Assembly: GCA_937879965.1 (NCBI GenBank)
Contig: CALFMP010000004.1
Location: 310,001 to 374,000, forward strand
Reading direction: 5' to 3'
Source: QKMZ01 sp012965515
GTDB lineage: Bacteria > Cyanobacteriota > Vampirovibrionia > Obscuribacterales > Obscuribacteraceae
Length of the DNA: 64,000 nucleotides
A program made the translations under genes and the position numbers. Position 1 is the stretch's first letter. Each line of letters starts with the position of its first letter. The notes under the pieces are model-generated. The model searched no databases. It had not been told where the DNA came from and saw only the letters and a program-made list of their open reading frames with translations. Positions 33,453 through 40,870 of this stretch are shown here, piece after piece.

Positions 33453-34267
33453 AGAAGCCATCTAAGAACTTCACCCGCACGCTGTCAATCGCGCTCTTCG
33501 GTGCATTGATGGCGATGTGCATCGCCAACTCAGCGTTCGCGCAGTATGAAGTTCAAAAACCTGTTCCACTTCTCAAGCCATATGCTGGAGAATATCCACC
33601 TCCAGAGCTTGGTGGTCGTCCCGACGCCATCGTACCTTCAGATGTGGCCCACGTTTCAAACATTCTTGAAGAGGCTAGGCAACAAAGAGCGCAAGAACTC
33701 CACCATTTGCGCGCGCGTCCCTTGTTGTACTGGCGTGTTTTTGCGGAGCGACCTCTTCCTCCTATTCGAGCCGCTATCTTTCTTCTTTTCTTCAACCTGT
33801 TAATTTGCTTTGTCTTCAAACGCAGAATTGCTGTTGCTTCTTCTTGCATCAGAAAGAGTTTTTGGAAGTCCTTGGGCGTTGGCATAATCGCTGTGTTTCT
33901 CATGGCTTCCATGACTCGAATTTGCCATGAGACTGAGTTGTTGGTGCCTTTGGGTGAATTCACACTTAGTGTCTTGCAGTTTCTCTGCCTTTGCGGACTT
34001 GCTGCGAGCAGTCGAACTTTGGGTCACGCCGCACTGCAAAAACTAAAAATTGCGCAGCCCGAAGATGGCGCTGAACCCACCGTTTTGCAGTATCTGATTT
34101 GGATAGTCGTCGGTACAATTCTGGTTGCGCTTGTCGTGCTCATTCCCGCAGTTCTGCTTCATAATGTCTGGTTCCCAAAACTCGGCACACGCGTTGGTAT
34201 GTGGCTCAGTATGCTAGGTTTGGGCGCATTAGTGAGAACGAAACTCGGGCGCAAAGAATTGAGTTAG
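33449..34267 (+). CDS. membrane protein of the sigma/anti-sigma operon
   Basis: Translation probably starts at TTG 33449, which overlaps the anti-sigma stop codon as TTGA, a sign of tight coupling. The 272 residues begin with a signal-peptide-like segment (LSIALFGALMAMCIANSAFA), followed by a Pro-rich extracytoplasmic stretch (residues 32-100) and four membrane segments (AAIFLLFFNLLICFVF, SLGVGIIAVFLMASM, LSVLQFLCLCGLAAS, IVVGTILVALVVLIPAVLL). No protease motif is seen, so it is not an obvious site-1 or site-2 protease. It may help the anti-sigma factor sense or transmit a signal; that is inferred from operon position only. Confidence 0.75.
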   Translation: MKKPSKNFTRTLSIALFGALMAMCIANSAFAQYEVQKPVPLLKPYAGEYPPPELGGRPDAIVPSDVAHVSNILEEARQQRAQELHHLRARPLLYWRVFAERPLPPIRAAIFLLFFNLLICFVFKRRIAVASSCIRKSFWKSLGVGIIAVFLMASMTRICHETELLVPLGEFTLSVLQFLCLCGLAASSRTLGHAALQKLKIAQPEDGAEPTVLQYLIWIVVGTILVALVVLIPAVLLHNVWFPKLGTRVGMWLSMLGLGALVRTKLGRKELS

Positions 34268-34339
34268 TGCTACCCCAACCCTTCATCCCCCGAAAATTAC
34301 AGACTAGTTTTACTTCTAGTTCTATCTATATCTCTAGTT

Positions 34340-35056
34340 TTAGTGCTCTTCTGTGAATATCTCGTCGCAAGTGTCCAAGAATTCCCACATCAATTCTTCT
34401 GTTGCTTTCTCGCCAGCAAACGTGTTGTAGGCATTGCGGTAATCGCCGACTAATTCCGGATTGTTCTTGATGGTCTCGTCAATTTTGTCCTTGTACTTTT
34501 GCAGCGCTGCTTGACTTGGTTGATCTAAATTCTGCATGAGTGCGTCGAACATCACTTGAGCAGCTGGATTGCCGGAATAGTTTGCGTCAGGCAAGTGATA
34601 CAGAAGCTGCATAAACGAGGAGTTCTTCAGTAGTTCGGGATCGAAATTTCTCACAGCATCAAGTACAGCATTGTACTCTTGCTCTGTTTCAGGCAAGAGC
34701 TTCTCCATCGCCGGATGATTCTCGAAAGCGGTCAGAGCATCTTCAGTGATTTTTTGCTGTTCACCGATTATGTCTACCATGTCATCACGCTTTTCAGCGT
34801 AGTCTTTTGCATCAGTAATAGTCAGTGCCAGATCCTCGAGGCGCCTTTCGGGAGGCAGAGCCTCTTCTGCTGCCGGATCAAAAATCAAGGGACCATCGCC
34901 CAAGAGTTCTTTGATTTTGCCGTCGTCCTCTTTCTTAAAGTTGATACTCGCGATTTCTCTGTCCGCAAGATTTACTAGGGGACGATCGTTGGTGACTGCA
35001 TTGTCTTGGAAATTGACGGACTCGCGCGGCATGGCGACGACATCAGGTCGAGACAT
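34340..35056 (-). CDS. hypothetical soluble helical protein, 238 residues
   Basis: The ATG at 35056 has AAGGAGAG about ten bases upstream, so I reject the longer frame to 35134. The protein begins MSRPDVVAMPRESVNFQDN and is acidic and helical, with TITDAKDYAEKRDDMVDIIG and YHLPDANYSGNPAAQVMFDA. No signal peptide, membrane segment or motif. Its general style (short polar N-terminus, acidic helices, no signal) resembles the EF-hand-like proteins at 18598 and 20317, but no clear calcium loop is present. Function unknown. Confidence 0.68.
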   Translation of the reverse strand: MSRPDVVAMPRESVNFQDNAVTNDRPLVNLADREIASINFKKEDDGKIKELLGDGPLIFDPAAEEALPPERRLEDLALTITDAKDYAEKRDDMVDIIGEQQKITEDALTAFENHPAMEKLLPETEQEYNAVLDAVRNFDPELLKNSSFMQLLYHLPDANYSGNPAAQVMFDALMQNLDQPSQAALQKYKDKIDETIKNNPELVGDYRNAYNTFAGEKATEELMWEFLDTCDEIFTEEH

Positions 35057-35387
35057 TGGAGACTCTCCTTGGTAAGTTGTAGCGCTTTTGCGCAATACAT
35101 ATGGGGTGCTGGGGTGAACCCATAATGCAACCAAGAACGTGAGATCTGCGTTAAATCCCTGAGAACTAGGCGGGGCTTAGTTGTTGGGATGTCTGAACGG
35201 CGGACGGTGTTCTTCGGCCAACGGGCTCGCGTCAAATAGTGGCTCTAAGCTGTCGTGTTCATTGACACCTGTTTCGACGTCCACGAGCTTTTGCGGTTTC
35301 GCTTTCTCAAATGGGCGGGGGTGAGCTTACATCTCCAGAGATGCTAGCCCCTCGGCATGACATTCCGCTGACGAATAATTGGTAAAT
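35057..35387. other. gene-free stretch between tyrA and the 34340 gene
   Basis: No credible gene is seen in these 331 bases. They contain the ribosome binding site and promoter region of the 34340-35056 gene, and a small palindrome CATCTCCAGAGATG near 35329-35342 close to the tyrA end. A short stretch around 35180-35200 (GTTGGGATGTCTG) recalls the end of the 95-bp element at 24845 but too weakly to call. Confidence 0.5.
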
Positions 35388-36686
35388 CTATGTGCTGGAT
35401 GTGGAGGTTGACCTGGCGGTCTCAAACATTTTTACTAGCTTTTCGAAATCCGCTGAATCAAGCGCGTGCGATGCCAGTTCTAGCTGTTTTACTAGATCTT
35501 GGATCGCCGTTTGCAGTTCTTCTTTGTTCTGATTGAAAAGGTCCAGCCACATCTCAGGCGGGCTTTCCATTAAGCGCGCGAGTTGTTTGAAGGCTGGACC
35601 GTGTAATTTCAATTCGTGCTCGGTCACGTTTTGATCCGCGATTGATGCGCCTAATGCGACAGCTATCAATTGGACCAGGTGGCTCGTGCGGGCAAGCACT
35701 TTGTCGTGTGATGCCGGCGTTGCTTCGACTGGCTTGAGACCGAGACCCTCAAGCCAGCGACTAAATCGTTTTACCGACATTTGCGAAGACTTGGTGGTTG
35801 GTGTCAGGCAGAAGACCGCTTCGTTGGTTGCCACCGTGGATGATGCTTCAAGTCCGGACTTTTGTGAACCAAAAAGAGGATGCCCGCCAATAAAGTCTGC
35901 ACCGTTGAGGTCCAGAGCTTCAGCTACAGAGCAAATTCCCTTCTTTGTGGACGTGACGTCGACGACCAGTTGGCGGCGCGAGAGTTTTGGCGCAATCGAT
36001 TCAAGAATTTCGATGTTCTTTTTCGGAGGTGCGGCCAAAAGTATAAGGGAGGAACGTTCGGCTGCGTTGGCAGCCTTGGTTTCCGCGCAGTCGATAAGTC
36101 CCTCGACGAGCGCTTTTTGCAACACTTCCGGAGAGTCGACGGCTGTGATATTTGTTTTCGGAGAATGTTTGCGGATCAATCTTGCGACCGTTCCGCCGAT
36201 TAGGCCAAGACCAATAATGGTTACTGTTGGGAAGTAACGTTGAGGATTGCGGGTCTGGGCGATCGCATGCTCAGACGAATCTTGGCTCGAATCTACTTCT
36301 GTTTGGTTCGATTCTTCTTTCGATTCTGAGTTTGCGTTCGCGCCCGCTTGTGCTTTTGGGCTTGTGGTCTCGCTCAATTTTTCTTGCAGACCGCGGCTGC
36401 CCGCCAGCATGGTTGTGTAGATGGCTACCAGTTGGGCGGCAATGACGGGGTCTGTGGCGACGGCGGCGACGCGGCTAAGCACTTCTTTCTCGCGCTTATC
36501 GTCGAGCACCGGCTTGTTCATGCGCTTTTTGGCTTCGCCGATTTCCTGGCAAAGCGTGAGCCGCTCGTTGATCAGACTAGCGATCAACTCATCGAGTTCA
36601 TCAATTCGCGCCCTTGATTCTTCCAATTTCGTAATTGGCTTTCGCCAATCGACAATGTCGTCTTCTAATTCTAAATGCATTGACAT
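35388..36686 (-). CDS. tyrA: fused chorismate mutase - prephenate dehydrogenase
   Basis: This bifunctional enzyme converts chorismate to prephenate and then to 4-hydroxyphenylpyruvate for tyrosine. Residues about 25-105 are an AroQ-type chorismate mutase (RIDELDELIASLINERLTLC, then EAKKRMNKPVLDDKREKEVL). A Ser/Glu/Gln-rich linker follows (about 108-148). From about 153 comes the NAD(P)-binding fold VTIIGLGLIGGTVARLIRKH, then FIGGHPLFGSQKSGLEAS with the catalytic His region of prephenate dehydrogenase. No ACT domain is visible. Its start codon overlaps the aroF stop by one base (TAATG), so the two are translationally coupled. Expression should follow the aromatic-codon leader upstream of aroF. 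Confidence 0.92.
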   Translation of the reverse strand: MSMHLELEDDIVDWRKPITKLEESRARIDELDELIASLINERLTLCQEIGEAKKRMNKPVLDDKREKEVLSRVAAVATDPVIAAQLVAIYTTMLAGSRGLQEKLSETTSPKAQAGANANSESKEESNQTEVDSSQDSSEHAIAQTRNPQRYFPTVTIIGLGLIGGTVARLIRKHSPKTNITAVDSPEVLQKALVEGLIDCAETKAANAAERSSLILLAAPPKKNIEILESIAPKLSRRQLVVDVTSTKKGICSVAEALDLNGADFIGGHPLFGSQKSGLEASSTVATNEAVFCLTPTTKSSQMSVKRFSRWLEGLGLKPVEATPASHDKVLARTSHLVQLIAVALGASIADQNVTEHELKLHGPAFKQLARLMESPPEMWLDLFNQNKEELQTAIQDLVKQLELASHALDSADFEKLVKMFETARSTSTSST

Positions 36687-37627
36687 TACCCCCGAGCTGC
36701 TTTGCGAGCAATGCGCTTACGCAGCGTGAGTCTGCCGGATTTTTGAGAACCGATGCCCTGAACGACGGTGATCTGTCTTTTCTTCGCGACGTCGCCGGCG
36801 ACCGAGCGGCCAACAGCTGCAGCGATGGGCTTGATGGACTCGACCAGCTCGACCATGTCTTCGAGGGACAAGGCTTGGCGGGCGTCCGAGACGGATTTTT
36901 CCGGTTCTGGATGGCACTCGATGATGAGACCGTCGGCTCCGCAGGCGATTGCGGCGCGTGCCAGGTCGGCGACCAGTTCGCGTTTTCCGGCTGCGTGGCT
37001 GGGGTCTACGATGACTGGCAAGTGGGTCAGTTGCTTGAGAGCGACGACGGCGCCGAGGTCGAGCACGTTTCTGGTGAAGGTGTCGAAGCTGCGGATTCCG
37101 CGCTCACACAGAACGACGTTGGGATTGCCGTGAGCCATGATGTATTCAGCTGCCAGAAGCATTTCCTCGATGGTTGCGGAAAGGCCTCGCTTGAGCAAGA
37201 CGGGCTTTTTGGCTTGACCAAGGGCTTTGAGCAATTCGAAGTTTTGCATGTTGCGGCTGCCGACTTGGAGCATATCTGCTTTTTCATCGCAGGCAGCCAG
37301 TTGCTCGACGGACATAACTTCGGTGACTGTGGGCAAGCCATGCTTTTGGCTCATGGATTGGAGGATGTCCAGCCCTTCTTCGCCCAGTCCTTGGAAGGCG
37401 TACGGCGAGGAGCGAGGTTTGTGTACGCCGCCGCGAATGGCACTGACAGAGCCTTTCAGCTTCTGTGCGACGATTTCCATTTGCTCTGGGTTTTCTACTG
37501 TGCATGGTCCGCCGATGATGACGACCGGCTTGCCGCCTACTTTGACAGAGTCGCCGATTGCTACTTCGGTGGTCTGACAGCCTTCGGTTCTGGCGGCTAA
37601 TTTGATTTGGTTGCTAATCTCGCTCAC
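36686..37627 (-). CDS. aroF: DAHP synthase, type I-beta core form
   Basis: It condenses PEP and erythrose 4-phosphate, the first committed step to aromatic amino acids. The 313 residues match the KDO8P-synthase-like type: VVIIGGPCTVENPEQM with the metal Cys, then AIRGGVHKPRSSPYAFQGLG, LQVGSRNMQNF, LLKRGLSATIEEML, VVLCERGIRSF and LPVIVDPSHAAGKRELV with the metal His. It lacks the N-terminal ferredoxin-like or chorismate mutase domains that make many type I-beta enzymes feedback-sensitive; only about 35 residues precede the barrel. A basic C-terminal extension (SGRLTLRKRIARKAARG) is unusual. GTG at 37627 has GAGG nine bases upstream. It is the first structural gene of aroF-tyrA, behind a leader peptide gene. 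Confidence 0.94.
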   Translation of the reverse strand: MSEISNQIKLAARTEGCQTTEVAIGDSVKVGGKPVVIIGGPCTVENPEQMEIVAQKLKGSVSAIRGGVHKPRSSPYAFQGLGEEGLDILQSMSQKHGLPTVTEVMSVEQLAACDEKADMLQVGSRNMQNFELLKALGQAKKPVLLKRGLSATIEEMLLAAEYIMAHGNPNVVLCERGIRSFDTFTRNVLDLGAVVALKQLTHLPVIVDPSHAAGKRELVADLARAAIACGADGLIIECHPEPEKSVSDARQALSLEDMVELVESIKPIAAAVGRSVAGDVAKKRQITVVQGIGSQKSGRLTLRKRIARKAARG

Positions 37628-37653
37628 TGTATGAATCCTCGTGTGAAATAGTG

Positions 37654-37680
37654 AACCCGGGATCTTTGCTCTCCCGGGCT
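37654..37680 (-). promoter_or_regulatory. CCCGGG hairpin between leader peptide and aroF (candidate attenuator)
   Basis: On the minus strand AGCCCGGGA (37680-37672) pairs with TCCCGGGTT (37662-37654) over nine base pairs, one of them G-T, with a 9-base loop. A third CCCGGG (37730-37725) lies in the last codons of the leader peptide and could pair with either arm instead. This makes mutually exclusive structures possible. The bases after the hairpin (TTCACTATTTC) are only partly T-rich, so it may act as a weak terminator or by hiding the aroF ribosome binding site just downstream. Confidence 0.6.
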
Positions 37681-37716
37681 CTCAGGTAACTGTTTTGGTG
37701 CACTTAGCGTGCCAGC

Positions 37717-37842
37717 TCAACCTGCCCGGGCATCCCCTGCAAAAAAGAAGAAGTACCAGTAGTAAGAAGTCGATGGGCATTGAGTCTTTGTTGACTCGAC
37801 GCTTAAGAGTGTTAGGTTGTGGGCTTTATCGGTGTTCATCAT
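37717..37842 (-). CDS. leader peptide with a Tyr-Tyr-Trp-Tyr-Phe-Phe-Phe-Phe run
   Basis: A 41-residue open frame on the minus strand starts with two adjacent ATG codons (37842 and 37839) and ends TGA at 37719-37717, 89 bases before the aroF start. Its centre (37764-37741) encodes eight aromatic residues in a row, YYWYFFFF, covering all three end products of the pathway. It is preceded by AAGAG about nine bases before the first ATG. The last codons (GAT GCC CGG GCA GGT) contain a CCCGGG block that can pair with the hairpin at 37654-37680. By analogy with pheL and trpL this is a ribosome-mediated attenuator peptide. It has no function as a protein that I can see. Confidence 0.85.
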   Translation of the reverse strand: MMNTDKAHNLTLLSVESTKTQCPSTSYYWYFFFFAGDARAG

Positions 37843-37860
37843 CTTTAGCTCTTAAACAAA

Positions 37861-37887
37861 AACCGCAGACCTTGTTGATCTGCGGTT
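37861..37887 (-). terminator. intrinsic-terminator-like hairpin upstream of the aroF leader peptide
   Basis: On the minus strand AACCGCAGA pairs exactly with TCTGCGGTT (9 bp, 9-base loop), followed by TTTGTTT. This is a good intrinsic terminator shape. It lies only about 18 bases before the leader peptide ATG, so either it is a first attenuation step in the same leader or it ends an upstream transcript. The words before it (AACTGGTGAACCGC) faintly recall the T-box consensus. Confidence 0.68.
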
Positions 37888-38854
37888 CACCAGTTGGGAC
37901 AAAGTAAGCTATCTCACCCCTGGCGAACCTCTAAGTACCAAAAATAAAAACCAAAATTGCTCACGGTTGCTTTCTCTCAAATGCCTGGGCTGGCGCACCG
38001 GCGTTCCAATGCACCCATACTATGTGCTAACCGACGAAGTGTCAATCAAAATGTGTCCACGTGTTCAACGTGCGTTTGCAAAAAAATACGAGTGCGTGTC
38101 CGTAAAGCCTTACTGGTGACGCGTTTGGGGGACGAAATTTAAAGGAGCTGTTGTGTAAAGTGACCGCGCATTCATAACCGCGCATAACAGGAACCGCTGG
38201 AGTTCCGCATGTTTGGCGCATCTTCACATTTTAATGTTGGCCGAACGTTCAATAAATGAATGTCCATGCGGAGATCCATTGTTTATCAATGCTGATCCTC
38301 GTGCCAATGACCACAGCACGGTCCACCAAAAGTAGTTCGCAGCATTGGAGACAAACGCACTGTTTGCGTTTACTTGTTGCTGAAAACGCGCTTTTAATCA
38401 ATACCTTCGCTGATCGTTTTACACAACGTTTGAATCTGTTTTCCGTGACTTGTGCAGAATTTGTGATCGACTTTTTGATCTGCGAGAGCATACCTTTAGA
38501 GATTCATATATAGAGGTTCCATATTCGTGTTCTGGGTAATTCCATTGTCTAGGTGATTTGTCTCCTAACTCACTTCGTGTTCTGGTTCAAACATCAAACC
38601 AAATCGACCAAATCTATCTCCAGTTTTTGGCCACGGTGGGAAGATTGATATAGGCATCTATTTTTTTTGCAGATTTTCGGAATTATCGGTTTCTGGCGTC
38701 ACACTCAGGCACTATTGCGAATATGCAGCGTCAGGGTTGGGAGTCAGGGGTGTGAAAGCAAACTCTGATATCCACTTAGAACAAGGCAGTCTTGGCGTTT
38801 TGCCATCGTACGGCGTAACAAATTTCGGCAAAACGGAGCGGTAAGAGTAAGAAC
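37888..38854. other. gene-free stretch of about 970 bases upstream of the aroF leader
   Basis: I see no credible protein gene here: the short open frames lack ribosome binding sites and have poor amino acid make-up. The stretch must hold the aroF leader promoter (minus) and the promoter of the UspA gene (plus). A small hairpin GGAACCGCTGGAGTTCC lies near 38190-38206. Its AT-richness rises around 37935-37955 and 38650-38690. A non-coding RNA cannot be excluded. Confidence 0.5.
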
Positions 38855-39328
38855 ATGAGCACATCGATGAACATTCTGGTCGCCATTGATGATTCGACGT
38901 TTTCCGACGCCGCTATTACTTCGGTGATCGAGCGCACTTGGCCGGAAGGCTCTAAGTTCAAGCTGCTCAGCGTGGTAGAGCCGTTTCACCCAGAGTACGC
39001 CGGTTGGCATACTAATTACATGCCGGTTGCGGTCGAGGCTCAGAAGGAGCTGGTCGAGGCAGCCAAAACTTTGGTCAACGAAAAGGTGAAGCAGCTGACG
39101 GAGGCATTTGGACGGCAAAGCGTCCTTGCTGAGGTCAGGGAAGGCTATGTCACGGACACGATTTTAGAGGCCGCAAAGGAATGGCCGGCAGATCTTATAG
39201 TCGTGGGCTCACATGGGCGCACAGGCATCACGCGTTTGCTTCTAGGGAGCGTTTCCGAGGCCGTCGTCTCGCAAGCACCCTGCTCTGTCGAAATAGTCAA
39301 AATGCCGAAGAAACACGCTAAGGCGTAG
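38855..39328 (+). CDS. universal stress protein (single UspA domain)
   Basis: The 157 residues have one UspA domain: MNILVAIDDSTFSDAAITSV at the N-terminus with the Asp of the ATP site, and the complete nucleotide loop G-x2-G-x9-G-S in VVGSHGRTGITRLLLGSVSE, followed by APCSVEIVK. It should bind ATP. AAGAG about seven bases before the ATG at 38855 supports the start; a second ATG four codons on is possible. It stands alone and is convergent with the small membrane peptide gene. It is not a close copy of the two-domain protein at 3625. Confidence 0.9.
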   Translation: MSTSMNILVAIDDSTFSDAAITSVIERTWPEGSKFKLLSVVEPFHPEYAGWHTNYMPVAVEAQKELVEAAKTLVNEKVKQLTEAFGRQSVLAEVREGYVTDTILEAAKEWPADLIVVGSHGRTGITRLLLGSVSEAVVSQAPCSVEIVKMPKKHAKA

Positions 39329-39365
39329 TTTTCGGCACTGATCTTTGAATTTTGTTGAATGGCAT

Positions 39366-39391
39366 GAAAAAGACGCCCCCGAGAGGGCGCC
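39366..39391 (-). terminator. intrinsic terminator for the 49-residue peptide gene
   Basis: On the minus strand GGCGCCC pairs with GGGCGTC (7 bp, one G-T) around a TCTCGG loop, followed by TTTTT at 39371-39367. It lies 20 bp after the stop of the small gene at 39412. Read on the plus strand it lacks T residues, so it serves the minus strand. Confidence 0.78.
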
Positions 39392-39411
39392 TCAGGTCCT
39401 GAATGCCGGTA

Positions 39412-39561
39412 CTATGCGTGTTTTTCGGCTTCGTCTTCGGGAACGTTGTCCCAAGAGTCGAAATAAGCCTTCTTTCCGCCCATCCAGAGCGAAAGAAGCA
39501 CCCAAATTCCCATAATGGAAATCAGAACGATTGGCGTTGTTGAAGCTGGCATGTTTTCCAT
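39412..39561 (-). CDS. 49-residue single-span membrane peptide
   Basis: A short frame with a clear design: MENMPASTTPIVLISI opens the protein, a hydrophobic span runs over residues 10-27 (ending WVLLSLWMG), and a polar, acidic tail follows (GGKKAYFDSWDNVPEDEAEK). Codon use is normal and an intrinsic terminator follows 20 bp after the stop. The span with a Trp pair and a short charged tail is like accessory peptides of oxidases or transporters (CydX- or CcoQ-like in size only). No partner gene is next to it. Probably inner membrane with the acidic tail in the cytoplasm, since the positive residues (GGKK) follow the span. Confidence 0.7.
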   Translation of the reverse strand: MENMPASTTPIVLISIMGIWVLLSLWMGGKKAYFDSWDNVPEDEAEKHA

Positions 39562-39807
39562 TGTTCACCCGGTATTTGACTGTTTTGAAAGCTGAAGCCC
39601 TGCTACTGGCTGAGTATACAGCAGACGCTCCTGTTCAGATTATAAACATTTGAACCGCAGCTTGGTAGTATTAACTGCAATTAGCTTCCTCTTGTAATTG
39701 CCGCAGATTGAGGCTCTGGCGGGTTGGAACGGCTCATGGCTTCTATTAGCTATGTGCTATAAAGACGGTTGGTTTCAACACCGACAGGGTGAGAAGAGGA
39801 ATTGTCA

Positions 39808-40836
39808 ATGAGTTCTAAACGTTATTCGTCGCTGCTTATGACTGCTTTGTTCGTCAGTTCTACAGCAGCAGCCAACGCCGGTTCCAAGTCCATGTTGGAC
39901 CCCTACGCCGCCGTTCAACCACCGGCCAGTAAGAAACCAGTCGCTGCACGTTCGCCACATCAAGATGTGACCGACGCGACACACACTACCTATATATCGA
40001 TGCCGATGCCTGCTGATCAAGCAAAGCCTGCTGGCGGCGGCAAACTCGGTGGTCTCTTTGGCGGCAAGAAAGACAAGACTGCAAAAGCTCCTAAAGCTCC
40101 CCAACCGGAAAAAGTTGCGGAAGCACCAGCCGATAAGGGCGATGGCATTGCAGCCAAGTCTTTGGATTCGATGAAGAACGCTGGGTCAACCATTGTTGGC
40201 GGCACAAAGGCTGCCGGCTCCAAGATAGCTGAAGGTTCGAAAGTAGTCGGAGGCGGCATCGCCACCGGTGCCAAGAAAGTAGGTGGCGGTATTGCCACTG
40301 GCGCCAAAGCTTCTGGTGACTACATTATGAAAGGCGTGCACGCCATTGGTAGCGGCTTTAAGGCCACCGGTGAGAAGGTTAAAGGCGGCGCTGGATCCGC
40401 AGGATCCAAAGTTGCCGGTCTGCCCAAACTCTGGGGCAAGAAAGGCGGCGGCAGCCAAGAAAAGGCAAAGCAAGAAGCAATTGCAAAAGCAGTTGCTGAG
40501 AGAAAAGCTGCCCAGCAACAAGGTGCACAGCAACCTCCGCAACTCGCCAAGGATGCTGAATGGGAAAGCCCTGATGCGGTAGCAAATGCCGAATCTCCAA
40601 AACCTATGGCAGCTCCGGCTGCTGCACCGGTTCAAACCAACACCGTTGGCTTCCAGGCCTTGCAACAGCAAGCCACAAAAGCGCAAAAAGGTGGCGGTAT
40701 CACGGGTGGGTTTTCCAAAGCGTTCGGCAAGCTGAATCCTTTCGGCGGCAAGTCAACGCCAGCTGTTCATCCAGTTGTACGTCCTCAGTCTGCGATTCAG
40801 TCGACTGCTGCGACACAAGACGCGATTCCGCAATAG
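39808..40836 (+). CDS. exported Gly/Ala/Lys-rich repeat protein with 11-residue helical repeats
   Basis: The ATG at 39808 has GAGG about nine bases upstream; TTG at 39802 is in frame but unlikely. The 342 residues start with a signal peptide (LLMTALFVSSTAAANAGS). A Pro/Ala/Lys-rich region follows. Residues about 115-200 carry repeats of roughly 11 residues, such as GSKIAEGSKVVGGGIATGAK, KKVGGGIATGAKASGDYIMK and GSGFKATGEKVKGGAGSAGS, which would form an amphipathic helix of the LEA or synuclein kind. A Gln/Ala-rich part and a second GGGITGGFSKAFGKLNPFGG segment end the protein. Disordered and membrane- or surface-binding are the likely properties. Family unknown. Confidence 0.72.
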   Translation: MSSKRYSSLLMTALFVSSTAAANAGSKSMLDPYAAVQPPASKKPVAARSPHQDVTDATHTTYISMPMPADQAKPAGGGKLGGLFGGKKDKTAKAPKAPQPEKVAEAPADKGDGIAAKSLDSMKNAGSTIVGGTKAAGSKIAEGSKVVGGGIATGAKKVGGGIATGAKASGDYIMKGVHAIGSGFKATGEKVKGGAGSAGSKVAGLPKLWGKKGGGSQEKAKQEAIAKAVAERKAAQQQGAQQPPQLAKDAEWESPDAVANAESPKPMAAPAAAPVQTNTVGFQALQQQATKAQKGGGITGGFSKAFGKLNPFGGKSTPAVHPVVRPQSAIQSTAATQDAIPQ

Positions 40837-40870
40837 TTCGACAACGCTGCAACCTACTGGCGACAAACGA

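Noticed and set aside
36635..37600. 321-codon plus-strand frame opposite aroF
   Set aside because: A shadow of aroF: the minus strand encodes an unmistakable DAHP synthase over the same bases.
37861..38200. T-box riboswitch upstream of the aroF leader
   Set aside because: Only a partial T-box word is seen, with a deletion; I could not find a Stem I or specifier loop. Kept only as a remark in the findings.
38256..38513. 85-codon open frame in the long gene-free stretch
   Set aside because: No ribosome binding site, no domain-like pattern, poor amino acid make-up.
39366..39391. Terminator for the UspA gene at 38855
   Set aside because: On the plus strand no T run follows the stem; the T run is on the minus strand and serves the small peptide gene.
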